Source of the DNA: Cyclina sinensis
Taxonomy: Eukaryota; Mollusca; Bivalvia; Venerida; Veneridae
Assembly: GCA_012932295.1 (NCBI GenBank)
Contig: JAAONU010000016.1
Span: forward strand, 19,125,530-19,189,529
DNA: 64,000 nucleotides
Reading direction: 5' to 3'
Position numbers and translations under genes: made by a program. Of this stretch, positions 24,911-38,523 are shown piece after piece; positions within the stretch are counted from its first letter, which is position 1, and each line of letters starts with the position of its first letter. The notes under the pieces were generated by a model that did not search any database, had not been told where the DNA came from, and saw only the letters and a list, made by a program, of their open reading frames with translations.

Positions 24911-27900
24911 GGAGAATACTCTGGCATGTCTACTTTACAAAGTTATTTCCCTTTGTGATGACGTCAAAGGAAAGGGGAGAATGCTATGGCATGTTTATTT
25001 TAAAAAGTTAATTCCCTTTGTGATGACGACAAAGGAAAAGGGAGAATACTATGGCATGTTTTTTTAAACGTTATTTCCCTTTGTAATGACGTCATAGGAA
25101 AAGGGAGGATACTCTGGTACCTTCATCTTAAAATGTTATTTCCCTTTGTGATGACATCATAGGAAAGGGGAGAATACTCTGGCATGTTTTTTTTTAAATG
25201 TTATTTCCTTTTGTGATGACGTCATAGGAAAGGGGAGAATACTCTGGCATGTTTTTTTAAAATGTTATTTCCCTTTGTGATGACGTCAAAGGAAAGGGCA
25301 GAATACTCTGGCATCATTACTTTAAAAAGCTATTTCCCTTTGTGATGACGTCATAGGAAAGGGGAGAATACTCTGGCATGTCTATTTTAGAAAGTATTTT
25401 CCCTTTGTGATGACGTCATAGGAAAGGGGAGAATACTATGGCATGTTTATTTTAAAAAGTTAATTCCCTTTGTGATGACGTCATAGGAAAGGGGAGAATA
25501 TTCTGGCATGTCTATTTTAGAAAGTTATTTCCCTTTGTGATGACGTCATAGGAAAGGGGAGAATACTATGGCATGTTTATTTTAAAAAGTTAATTCCCTT
25601 TGTGATGACGACAAAGGAAAAGGGAGAATACTATGGCATGTTTTTTTAAACGTTATTTCCCTTTGTAATGACGTCATAGAAAAAGGGAGGATACTCTGGT
25701 ACCTTCATCTTAAAAAGTTATTTCCCTTTGTGATGACATCATAGGAAAGGGGAGAATACTCTGGCATGTCTATTTTAGAAAGTATTTTCCCTTTGTGATG
25801 ACGTCATAGGAAAGGGGAGAATACTATGGCATGTTTATTTTAAAAAGTTAATTCCCTTTGTGATGACGTCATAGGAAAGGGGAGAATATTCTGGCATGTC
25901 TATTTTAGAAAGTTATTTCCCTTTGTGATGACGTCATAGGAAAGGGGAGAATACTATGGCATGTTTATTTTAAAAAGTTAATTCCCTTTGTGATGACGAC
26001 AAAGGAAAAGGGAGAATACTATGGCATGTTTTTTTAAACGTTATTTCCCTTTGTAATGACGTCATAGAAAAAGGGAGGATACTCCTACCTTCATCTTAAT
26101 TCCCTTTGTGATGACGTCATAGGAAAAGGGAGAATACTCTGGCATGTTTTTTTTAAATGTTATTTCCCTTTGTGATGACGTCAAAGGAAAGGGGAGAATA
26201 CTCTGGCATCATTACTTTAAAAAGTTATTTCCCATTGTGATGACGTCATAGGAAATAGGAAAATACTCTGGCATGTCTATTTTACAAAGTTATTTCCCTT
26301 TGTGATGACGTCATAGGAAAGGGGAGAATACTCTGGCATGTCTATTTTACAAAGTTATTTCCCTTTGTGATGACGTCATAAGAAAGGGAAGAATACTCTG
26401 GCATGTTTTTTTTTAAATGTTATTTCCCTTTGTGATGACGTCATAGGAAAGGGGAGAATACTTTGGCATGTTTTTTTTTAAAATGTTATTTCCCTTTGTG
26501 ATGACGTCAAAGGAAAGGGGAGAATACTCTGGCATCATTACTTTAAAAAGTTATTTCCCTTTGTGATGACGTCATAGGAAAGGGGAGAATACTCTGGCAT
26601 CTTTACTCTAAAAAGTTATTTCCCTTTGTGATGACGTCATAGGATAGGGGAGAATACTCTGGCATGTCTATTTTTCAAAGTTATTTCCCTTTGTGATGAC
26701 GTCATAGGAAATAGGAAAATACTCTGGCATGTCTATTTTACAAAGTTATTTCCCTTTGTGATGACGTCATAGGAAAGGGGAGAATATTCTGGCATGTCTA
26801 TTTTACAAAGTTATTTCCCTTTGTGATGACGTCATAGGAAAGGGAAGAATACTCTGGCATGTTTTTTTTTAAATGTTATTTCCCTTTGTGATGACGTCAA
26901 AGGAAAGGGGAGAATACTCTGGCATCATTACTTTAAAAAGTTATTTCCCTTTGTGATGACGTCAAAGGAAAGGGGAGAATACTCTGGCATCATTACTTTA
27001 AAAAGTTATTTCCCTTTGTGATGACGTCATAGGAAAGGGGAGAATACTCTGGCATCTTTACTCTAAAAAGTTATTTCCCTTTGTGATGACGTCATAGGAT
27101 AGGGGAGAATACTCTGGCATGTCTATTTTACAAAGTTATTTCCCTTTGTGATGACGTCATAGGAAATAGGAAAATACTCTGGCATGTATATTTTACAAAG
27201 TTATTTCCCTTTGTGATGACGTCATAGGAAAGGGGAGAATACTCTGGCATGTCTATTTTACAAAGTTATTTCCCTTTGTGATGACGTCATAGGAAAGGGA
27301 AGAATACTCTGGCATGTTTTTTTTTTAATGTTATTTCCCTTTGTGATGACGTCATAGGAAAGGGGATAATACTCTGGCATTTTTTTTTTAAAATGTTATT
27401 TCCCTTTGTGATGACGTCAAAGGAAAGGGGAGAATACTCTGGCATCATTACTTTAAAAAGTTATTTCCCTTTGTGATGACGTCAAAGGAAAGGGGAGAAT
27501 ACTCTGGCATCATTACTTTAAAAAGTTATTTCCCTTTGTGATGACGTCATAGGAAAGGGGAGAATACTCTGGCATCTTTACTCTAAAAAGTTATTTCCCT
27601 TTGTGATGACGTCATAGGATAGGGGAGAATACTCTGGCATGTCTATTTTATAAAGTTATTTCCCTTTGTGATGACGTCAAAGGAAAGGGGAGAATACTCT
27701 GGCATCATTACTTTAAAAAGTTATTTCCCTTTGTGATGACGTCATAGGAAAGGGGAGAATACTCTGGCATGTCTATTTTACAAAGTTATTTCCCTTTGTG
27801 ATGAAGTCATAGGAAAAGGAAGGATACTCTGACACGTTTATTTTAACAGTTATTTCCCTTTGTGATGACGTCATAGGAAAGGGGAGAATACTCTGGCATG

Positions 27901-29400
27901 TTTATTTTTAAAAGTAATTTCCCTTTGTAATGACGTCAAAGGAAAGGGGAGAATACTCTGACACGTTTTTTTTTTAATTTATTTCCCTTTGTGATGACGT
28001 CATAGGAAAGGGGAGAATACTCTGGCATGTTTTTTTTAAATGTTATTTCCATTTGTGATGACGTCAAAGGAAAGGAGAGAATACTCTGGCATCATTACTT
28101 TAAAAAGTTATTTCCCTTTGTGATGACGTCATAGGAGAGGGGAGAATACTCTGGCATGTCTACTTTACAAAGTTATTTCCCTTTGTGATGACGTCAAAGG
28201 AAAGGGGAGAATGCTATGGCATGTTTATTTTAAAAAGTTAATTCCCTTTGTGATGACGACAAAGGAAAAGGGAGAATACTATGGCATGTTTATTTTAAAA
28301 AGTTAATTCCCTTTGTGATGACGACAAAGGAAAAGGGAGAATACTATGGCATGTTTTTTTAAACGTTATTTCCCTTTGTAATGACGTCATAGGAAAAGGG
28401 AGGATACTCTGGTACCTTCATCTTAAAATGTTATTTCCCTTTGTGATGACATCATAGGAAAGGGGAGAATACTCTGGCATGTTTTTTTTTAAATGTTATT
28501 TCCTTTTGTGATGACGTCATAGGAAAGGGGAGAATACTCTGGCATGTTTTTTTAAAATGTTATTTCCCTTTGTGATGACGTCAAAGGAAAGGGCAGAATA
28601 CTCTGGCATCATTACTTTAAAAAGCTATTTCCCTTTGTGATGACGTCATAGGAAAGGGGAGAATACTCTGGCATGTCTATTTTAAAAAGTTAATTCCCTT
28701 TGTGATGACGTCATAGGAAAGGGGAGAATACTATGGCATGTTTATTTTAAAAAGTTAATTCCCTTTGTGATGACGACAAAGGAAAAGGGAGAATACTATG
28801 GCATGTTTTTTTAAACGTTATTTCCCTTTGTAATGACGTCATAGGAAAAGGGAGGATACTCTGGTACCTTCATCTTAAAATGTTATTTCCCTTTGTGATG
28901 ACATCATAGGAAAGGGGAGAATACTCTGGCATTTTTTTTTAAATGTTATTTCCCTTTGTGATGACGTCATAGGAAATGGGAGAATACTCTGGCATGTTTT
29001 TTTTAAAAATGTTATTTCCCTTTGTGATGACGTCAAAGGAAAGGGGAGAATACTCTGGCATCATTACTTTAAAAAGTTATTTCCCTTTGTGATGACGTCA
29101 TAGGAACGGGGAGAATACTCTGGCATGTCTATTTTACAAAGTTATTTCCCTTTGTGATGACGTCATAGGAAAGGGGAGAATACTCTGGCATGTCTATTTT
29201 AGAAAGTTATCTCCCTTTGTGATGACGTCATAGGAAAGGGGAGAATACTATGGCATGTTTATTTTAAAAAGTTAATTCCCTTTGTGATGACGACAAAGGA
29301 AAAGGGAGAATACTATGGCATGTTTTTTTAAACGTTATTTCCCTTTGTAATGACGTCATAGAAAAAGGGAGGATACTCTGGTACCTTCATCTTAAAAAGT
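24911..29400. repeat. Long-range segmental duplication inside the CRE array
   Basis: The stretch from 24911 is matched from 28141, including the private variants GAGAATGCTATGGC, GGGCAGAATACT and AAAAAGCTATTTCC in the same order. The offset is about 3230 bp at first and about 3300 bp later, a difference of one unit. Confidence 0.7.
26240..27660. repeat. Higher-order repeat of about 455 bp inside the CRE array
   Basis: Private variants recur at regular distances. AGGAAATAGGAAAATACT appears near 26250, 26710 and 27165, and CATAGGATAGGGG near 26637, 27092 and 27612. This indicates blocks of about seven units amplified together. Confidence 0.7.
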
Positions 29401-32400
29401 TATTTCCCTTTGTGATGACATCATAGGAAAGGGGAGAATACTCTGGCATGTTTTTTTTAAAATGTTATTTCCTTTTGTGATGACGTCATAGGAAAGGGGA
29501 GAATACTCTGGCATGTTTTTTTTAAATGTTATTTCCCTTTGTGATGACGTCAAAAGAAAGGGGAGAATACTCTGGCATCATTACTTTAAAAAGCTATTTC
29601 CCTTTGTGATGACGTCATAGGAAAAAGGAGAATACTCTGGCATGTCTATTTTAGAAAGTTAATTCCCTTTGTGATGACGTCATAGGAAAGGGGAGAATAT
29701 TCTGGCATGTCTATTTCAGAAAGTTATTTCCCTTTGTGATGACGTCATAGGAAAGGGGAGAATATTCTGGCATGTCTATTTCAGAAAGTTATTTCCCTTT
29801 GTGATGACGTCATAGAAAAAGGGAGGATACTCTAGTACCTTCATCTTAAAAAGTTATTTCCCTTTGTGATGACGTCATAGGAAAGGGGAGAATACTCTGG
29901 CATGTTTTTTTTAAAAAATGTTATTTCCCTTTGTGATGACGTCAAAGGAAAGGGGAGAATACTCTGGCATCATTACTTTAAAAAGTTATTTCCCTTTGTG
30001 ATGACGTCATAGGAAAGGGGAGAATACTCTGGCATCATTACTTTAAAAAGTTATTTCCCTTTGTGATGACGTCATAGGAAAGGGGAGAATACTCTGGCAT
30101 CTTTACTCTAAAAAGTTATTTCCCTTTGTGATGACGTCATAGGAAAGGGGAGAATACTCTGGCATGTCTATTTTAGAAAGTTATTTCCCTTTGTGATGAC
30201 GTCATAGGAAAGGGGAGAATACTATGGCATGTTTATTTTAAAAAGTTAATTCCCTTTGTGATGACGACAAAGGAAAAGGGAGAATACTATGGCATGTTTT
30301 TTTAAACGTTATTTCCCTTTGTAATGACGTCATAGAAAAAGGGAGGATACTCTGGTACTTTCATCTTAAAAAGTTATTTCCCTTTGTGATGACATCATAG
30401 GAAAGGGGAGAATACTCTGGCATGTCTATTTTACAAAGTTATTTCCCTTTGTGATGACGTCATAGGAAAGGGGAGAATACTCTAGCATGTCTATTTTACA
30501 AAGTTATTTCCCTTTGTGATGACGTCATAGGAAAGGGGAGAATACTCTGGCATCATTACTTTAAAAAGTTATTTCCCTTTGTGATGACGTCAAAGGAAAG
30601 GGGAGAATACTCTGGCATCATTACTTTAAAAAGTTATTTCCCTTTGTAATGACGTCATAGGAAAGGGGAGAATACTCTGGCATGTCTATTTTACAAAGTT
30701 ATTTCCCTTTGTGATGACGTCATAGAAAAGGGGAGAATACTCTGGCATGTCTATTTTACAAAGTTATTTCCCTTTGTGATGACGTCATAGGAAAGGGGAG
30801 AATACTCTGGCATGTCTATTTTAGAAAGTTATCTCCCTTTGTGATGACGTCATAGGAAAAGGGAGGGTACTCTGGTACCTTCATCTTAAAAAGTTATTTC
30901 CCTTTGTGATGACGTCATAGGAAAAGGGATGATACTCTGGTACCTTCATCTTAAAAAGTTATTTCCCTTTGTGATGACGTCATAGGAAAGGGGAGAATAC
31001 TCTAGAATGTTTATTTTAAAAAGTTATTTCCCTTTGTGATGACGTCATAGGAAAAGGGATGATACTCTGGTACCTTCATCTTAAAAAGTTATTTCCCTTA
31101 GTGATGACGTCATAGGAAAGGGGAGAATACTCTAGCATGTTTATTTTAAAAAGTTATTTCCCTTTGTGATGACGTCATAGGAAAGGGGAGGGTACTCTTG
31201 CATCTTAACTTTAAAAATTTATTTCCCTTTGTGATGACGTCATAGGAAAGTTGAGAATACTGTGGCATGTTTATTTTACAAAGTTATTTCCCTTTGTGAT
31301 GACGTCATAGGAAAGGGAAGAATACTGTGGCATGTTTATTTTACAAAGTTATTTCCCTTTGTGATGACGTCATAGGAAAGGGGAGAATACTCTGACACGT
31401 TTATTTTAAAAGTTATTTCCCTTTGTGATGACGTCATAGAAAAGGGGAGAATACTCTAGCATGTTTATCTTAAAAAGTTATTTCCCTTTGTGATGACTTC
31501 ATAGGAAAAGGGATGATACTCTGGTACCTGGGATCTTAATCTTAGTTATTTCCCTTTGTGATCACGTCATAGGAAAGGGGAGAATACTCTGGCATGTCTA
31601 TTTTTCAAAGTTATTTCCCTTTGTGATGACGTCATAGGAAAGGGGAGGATACTCTTGCATCTTAACTTTAAAAATTTATTTCCCTTTGTGATGACGTCAT
31701 AGGAAGGGGAGAATACTCTGGCATGTTTATTTTTAAAAGTTATTTCCCTTTGTGATGACGTCATAGGAAAGGGGAGAATACTCCGACACGTTTATTTTAA
31801 AAGTAGTTTCCCTTTGTGATGACGTCATAGGAAAGGGGAGAATACTCTGACACGTTTACTTTAAAAGTAATTTCCCTTTGTGATGACGTCATAGGAAAGG
31901 GGAGAATACTCTTACACGTTTATTTTAAAAGTTATTTCCCTTTGTGATGACGTCATAGGAAAGGGGAGAATACTCTGGTATGTTTATTTTTAAAAGTAAC
32001 TTCCCTTTGTAATGACGTCATAGGAAAAGGGAGGATACTCTGGAACCTTCATCTTAAAAAGTTATTTCCCTTTGTGATGACGTCATAGGAAAGGGGATAA
32101 TACTCTGGCATGTTTATTTTTAAAAGTAACTTCCCTTTGTAATGACGTCATAGGAAAAGAGAGGATACTCTGGTACCTTCAGCTTAAAAAGTTATTTCCC
32201 TTTGTGATGACGTCATAGGAAAGGGGAGAATATTCTAGCATGTTTATTTTAAAAAGTTATTTCCCTTTGTGATGACGTCATAGGAAAAGGGATGACACTG
32301 GTACCTGGGATCTTAATCTTAGTTATTTCCCTTGGTGATGACGTCATAGGAAAGGGGAGAATACTCTGTTATGGTTATTTTTAAAATTTATTTCCTTTTG

Positions 32401-33232
32401 TGATGACGTCATAGGAATACTCTTGCATCTTTATCTTTAATAGTTATTTCCCTTTACTTTAAAAAGTTATTTCCCTTAGTGATGACGTCATAGGAAAGAG
32501 GAGAATACTCTGGCATGTTTATTTTCAAAGTTATTTCCCTTTGTAATGACGTCAAAGGAAAGGGGAGAATACTATGGCATGTTTATTTAAAAAAGTTAAT
32601 TCCCTTTGTGATGACGTCAAAGGAAAGGGGAGAATACAATGGCATGTTTTTTTTTAAACGTTATTTCCCTTTGTGATGACGTCATAGGAAAGGGGAGAAT
32701 ACTCTGACACGTTTATTTTAAAAGTTATTTCCCTTTGTGATGACGTCATAGAAAAGGGGAGAATACTCTAGCATGTTTATTTTAAAAAGTTATTTCCCTT
32801 TGTGATGACGTCATAGGAAAAGGGATGATAGTCTGGTACCTGAGATCTTAATCTTAGTTATTTCCCTTTGTGATCACGTCATAGGAAAGGGGAGAATACT
32901 CTGGCATCTTTACTTTAAAAAGTTATTTCCCTTTGTGATGACGTCACAGGAAAGGGGACAATACAATGACACGTTTATTTTAAAAGTTATTTCCCTTTGT
33001 GATGACGTCATAGGAAAGGGGAGAATACTCTGGCATGTTTATTTTAAGATGTTATTTTCCTTTGTGATGACGTCATAGGGAAGAGGACAATACAATGACA
33101 TCCTTATTTCACAGTTGTTTCCCTTGGTAATGTCATATGAAAGGGGAAAATACTTTGACACCATTTCTTACTGAACTAGGAGTAAACTGAATTTTGTTTG
33201 ATGTCATATGTAAGGGGATGTTTTCTTTTTAC

Positions 33233-33334
33233 TCAATAATTCATATCAACATTAATATTACTATAAATATTTAGCTTGATTTCTAGCATTTCTTCTTGGA
33301 CCATTCTCTTTTCCCTAAAAATCTTCATCTGGAC
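33233..33334 (-). CDS. Candidate terminal exon, charged helix
   Basis: After the acceptor TATTTTTCAG the minus strand reads VQMKIFREKRMVQEEMLEIK and continues to a TGA at 33233-33235. The composition suits an alpha helix or coiled coil. It needs phase 0, whereas the exon at 38524 ends in phase 2, so at least one exon is missing if they belong together. It abuts the right edge of the CRE array. Confidence 0.3.
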   Translation of the reverse strand, partial: VQMKIFREKRMVQEEMLEIKLNIYSNINVDMNY

Positions 33335-33789
33335 CTGAAAAATAGAAAAAACAAAGACAGAAAACATGCTAAGATTTCATGTTTGCTAAGCAATATATAG
33401 TGATTTCTTTTTTCTCTCAAAAGTTAATAAAGCTATCTCAGAAGAAAATGCAAGGCTATTTCAGAAGGTTCATATGACTGGAAATCTTCTGCAAACTTGG
33501 AGCAGAGAGATCACTTGTTTTGTTAAAGAAAAAAAGAACACCTTCCTCAAAAGTCGCTTTTCAACTTCTTTTTCTCATTTTACATTGATTTAAAATTTGT
33601 TGTACCTTGATTGCATTGTATGCTATGGATATCTTCACTTTTCTTTTTTTCATTTCTAAAAAATACCCATTTGATTTTATAAAAGATAAGGATTTCACAT
33701 GTTAATTTTGTACATAACTTTTTTGTGCCATTCAAACTTAGTAAAATCTTTTTTTCCTCGTGATATATTATTATCATTTTTATTATTTA

Positions 33790-36700
33790 CTTCATCCTTA
33801 AGGACATGACCATGAACAATACACATCAGGACAACACGAAAAAGATAACAAACCATGACATCAAAACTCAGCAAAACATTAAAAGCACAAAGACCATTAT
33901 CACACAATGACGATTACTTAAAATGACTACTTCTACCACCAAGACCATATAAGTCACCATGACCACAGAGAAATTTGGACCATCAATACCAACATAATAC
34001 CAATCCCACAAAAAACAAAACATGACAGCTGAAATATTTTGACCACTAAGTCAATTATAACATATGCACTGCCATGATCATATAAAAACACTGTCAAAAC
34101 ACTGCAGCAAGTAAGGAAAATACAATAACACTATCACCAGGACCGCTAAAAACAACCCTGTTACCACTGAAACACCTTGATATCTTTGACTATTAAGACT
34201 TCAAGAAAAAAAGACAAATATGACACAACAACATTCAAAACAACTCATTAATAAGACCATCACCTAACTGCCACCATTAAGATTGATACAAATTGAAATC
34301 CATGGAAACACCAAGTGCATCAATTAAAAACAATGCAACGACCAGTAAACAAAATAAAACACTACAAAAACCAAGACCTTCACAATTTATTATGACTAAA
34401 AGAGCACAAAAAATGCTACAACTGAAACAAGTAACATGCATAAAAAAGCATCACAACAGCCTAAATTACCAGCCATCACAACAAAAAATGACCAACATCA
34501 CCATTAAAATTGTAGAAACTACTGTCCTTCTAAACACAATGACCAAAATTTGCATCACAACAAAGCAACCAACAACACCATCAAAACCATATAAACTATC
34601 CTGCATCCCAAGACAATCAACAACAACACCATCAAAACCAAGAAACTACCGTGCATCTCAACACAATAATCAACAACACCATCAAAACCAAAGAAACTAC
34701 TGTGCATCTCAACACAATGGCCAACAACACGATCAATGCTTAAGAAACTACCATGCACCTCAACACAATGACCAACAAAACCTTCAACACAATAAAAAAT
34801 ACCATGCATCACACACAACACAATGACCAACAACACCGTAACTACTGTGCATCTCAACACAACAATTAACAACACCATCAATATCAGAGAAACTACCATG
34901 CATCACAACACAATGCTCAACAACACCATCAACGCCAAAGAAATTTCCTTGCATTTCAACACAATGACTAACAAAACCTTCAACACAATAAAAACTTCCA
35001 TTCATCACACACAATACAATGACCAACAACACCATCATCACCAAAGAAACTACTATGCATCTCAACACAATGACCAACAACACCTTCATCACCAAAGAAA
35101 CTACTGTGCATCTTAACACAATGACCAACAACACCATCAAAACCAAAGAAACTACCGTGCATCTCAACACAATCATCAAAAACACCATCAACACCAAAGA
35201 AACTACCATGCACCTCAACACAATGACCAACAAAACCTTCATCACCATAGAAACTACAGTGCATCTCAACACAATGACCAACAACACCATCAAAACCAAA
35301 GAATCTACCGTGCATCTCAACACAATGATCAAAAACACCATCAACACCAAAGAAACTACCATGCACTTCAACACAATGACCAAAAAAAAACGTAAACACA
35401 ATAAAAACTACTGTGCATAACACACAACACAATGACCAACAACACCATAACTACAGTGCATCTCAACACAATGATTAACAACACCATCAATGCCAGAGAA
35501 ACTACCATGCAACACAACACAATGCTCAACAACACCATCAATCCCAAAGAAACTACCATGCACCTCAACACAATGACTAACAAAACCTTCAACACAATAA
35601 AAACTACCATTCATCACACAAAATACAATGACCAACAACACCATAGAAACTACCATGAATCTCCACACAATGACCAATAAGACCATTTTCACCATAGAAA
35701 CTACCATGTATCTCAACACAATGATCAACAACACCATCAACACCAAAGAAACTACCATTCCTCACACAAAATACAATGACCAACAACACCATAGAAACTT
35801 CAGTGAATCTCCATACAATGACCAATAAGACCATTATCACCAAAGAAACTACCATGCATCTCAACACAATGACCAACAACACCACAGAAACTACCGAACA
35901 TCTAAACAAAATGCTCAACAACACCATCAACACCAATGAAACTACAATGCAACTCAACACAAAGACCAACAAAACCTTCAACACAATAGAAACTACCCTG
36001 CATCTCCACACAATGACCAACAACACCATAGAAACTACAATGCATCTCAACACAATGATCAACAACACCATCAACACCAAAGAAACTACCAAGCATCTCA
36101 ACACAATGATCAACAACACCATCAACACCAAAGAAACTACCATGCACCTCAACACAATGACCAACAAAACCTTCAACACAATAGAAATTACCATGCTTCA
36201 CAACACAATGACTATCAACACCATAAAAACAAAAGAAACTGCCATGCACCTCAACACAATGACCAACAAAACCTTCAATACAATAGAAATTACCATGCAC
36301 CTCAACACAATTACCAACAAAACCTTCAACACAATAGAAATTGCTGTGCATCTCAACACAATGACCAACAAAACCTTCAACACAATAGAAATTGCTGTGC
36401 ATCTCAACACAATGACCAACAAAACGATCAACACAATAGAAATTGCTGTGCATCTCAACACAATTACCAACAACACCATAGAAACCACCATGCATCTCAA
36501 CATAATGATCAACAACACCATCAACATCAAAGAAACTACCATGCACCTCAACATAATGACAAAACAAAACCTTCAACACAATAGAAATTACCATGCACCT
36601 CAACACAATGACCAACAAAACCTTCAACACAATAGAAATTGCTGTGCATCTCAACAGAATGACCAACAATACCATTAACTACCAAGAAACTACCATGCCT

Positions 36701-37310
36701 CTCACATAAATGATTAATAACACCATCAAAACCAAAGAAACTACCATGCATATCAACACAATGGCCAACAACACCATCAAAACCAAAGAAACTACCATGC
36801 ATATCAACACAATGGCCAACAACACCATCAAAACCAAAGACACTACCGTGCATCTCAACACAATGACCAACAACACCATCAAAACCAAAAAAAACTACCG
36901 TGCATCTCAACACAATGGCCAACTACACCATCAACACCAAAGAAACTACCATGCATCACAACACAATGACCAACAACACCATCAACATCAAAGAAACTAC
37001 CATGCACCTCAACACAATGATTAACAACACCATCAACACCAAAGAAACTACCATGCATCACAACACAATGACCATCAACACCATTAACACCAAAGAAACT
37101 ACCATGCACCTCAACACAATGATCAACAACACCATCAACACCAAAGAAACTACCATGCACCTCAACACTTTGACCAACAACACCATCAACACAATAAAAT
37201 CTGCCACGCATTACAACACAATGACCATCAAAACCATTTACACCAAAGAAACTACCATGCACCTCAACACAACAACCAAAAACACCATCACAAGCATTAA
37301 GACTATCACA
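33790..37310. repeat. A/C-rich 51-bp minisatellite with degenerate left flank
   Basis: From about 34560 the + strand repeats ACCAACAACACCATCA, then AACCAAAGAAACTACC, then GTGCATCTCAACACAATG, a 51-bp period. The segment 33790-34560 is a degraded, A/C-rich version. The + strand is almost free of G and T runs. Because 51 is divisible by three and stops are rare, long open frames appear on both strands (17-residue periods such as MTNNTINTKETTMHLNT). These are by-products, not genes. Confidence 0.9.
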
Positions 37311-38523
37311 AAAGTATCACAATTTAAAAAACATTATGCAAGTTTCAAGCATATCAAGGTACCATAAAACTTGAGATTATCATCACATCATGTCACAGAC
37401 GTAACATATACCAATATGTCTACTTTTGACTATCACCAATTTTCTTGTCATTTCAACTCCTACTTCAGCTGAACCTGTCATCATTAAATTCATTATACCA
37501 TTATTCTTAAAATAATTATCGTTATGTTTCCTTCTATCATTTAAACCATCTAGTACATATATAAAAATCATCATTTTTCTCATTATTTGGTACTATATTT
37601 TGACTAATACATTTTACAAATAATACAATGTCAAAGTTCACAATGTTCATCACATAACAACATTTGTTCAAATGTCTAAAGTTAACATCATATCAATTTC
37701 CTTTTTTTTTTAAATAATATTAAATTAATCTTTATCTCATATTTAACAAATTGAGTGTATTTGTTCATATCTGTTAGATGTATATTTTTGCTAATATATT
37801 GATTTGTATACTGTTACTTTTTAGTATTTTTGGAATTTCTGTTTTAAACCATATTATAAATTATATATATTTGTAAATTTTTGTTCATTTTTTTCTGTTG
37901 ATAACATCAAGGAATTTTACTTTTAATAATCTATCCCACTGTTGTTTTTGTTTTTTTTTAATCAGGTGCATTAAAGGTCTTTTAGTTTTCTTATTGTTCA
38001 ATAGCTTTCCTAGGACTTTATCCCTGTTGGTTCTGTTAAAACTTTTTTTAAGTAGCTCCACATTTTCTTCTGAGAGACACTAAAATACTAAACATATACA
38101 AGTAGGTATACACTAATTCCTCAAGCCAATGAGGTCAAACACAAATGCTTACCATTTAATTATTTGTTTAGAAAAACAAAAATCATCTATTGTTGTCTTG
38201 GAGAGAAAATCCAAAATCAATTATAGTCTTGTTTAAGAAAAAAGACAATTTGGGTCAGCAGACTTAATCTGCATCAGTAATTTAATTTTTAAAGCAGCAA
38301 TGTTTCATAAGACTAGTATACTATTAACAAATATATCAAAGATTGTCAGAAACCACATTCTCATTTCTATTTTCAGTTATCTCCCTTGTATCATACTGCT
38401 CTGCTAAGAGTGAACTTTAAAAAAAAAGGCTTATGCAGTTTGTTTTTTTTGCCAGTTAAATGTTATCTAAAATATGACAAGAAATGCCACTTTCAGGTAT
38501 GATCGAAAACAAAATTATATTAC
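37311..38523. other. AT-rich spacer with one suggestive minus-strand open stretch
   Basis: On the minus strand from about 38079 to 37885, after AGTATTTTAG, a frame reads SEENVELLKKSFNRTNRDKV and on to a stop with a lysine-rich tail. It could be an exon of the unknown gene or chance in A-rich DNA. Phase with exon 38524-38600 does not match this frame. Confidence 0.35.

Larger units (their letters stand above)
21845..33220. repeat. CRE-bearing satellite array, about 170 units of about 66 bp
   Basis: Each unit reads roughly TTATTTCCCTTTGTG, ATGACGTCAT, AGGAAAGGGG, AGAATACTCTGGCATG, then a variable T/A-rich linker. ATGACGTCAT is a perfect 10-bp palindrome containing TGACGTCA, the consensus CREB/ATF site. 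The flanking CCCTTT and AAAGGG extend it to an imperfect palindrome. Common variants are TGACGTCAAAG, TGACGACA and TGACATCA. The edge units (before about 23000 and after about 33050) are the most diverged, and the centre is nearly homogeneous with higher-order blocks, the pattern expected from unequal exchange. The first TGACGTCA is at 21880, 625 bp upstream of the LMF1 ATG. No protein-coding potential is credible here. Confidence 0.95.

Noticed and set aside
23837..31764. Small ORFs inside the CRE array
   Set aside because: Low-complexity translations of the repeat unit with no conserved protein.
21845..33220. CRISPR-like array
   Set aside because: The spacers are not unique, units differ only by drift, the genome is clearly eukaryotic and no cas gene is near.
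34293..37367. Many overlapping long ORFs on both strands (up to 300 codons)
   Set aside because: They are translations of the 51-bp A/C repeat in several frames. The period is divisible by three, so frames stay open without selection.
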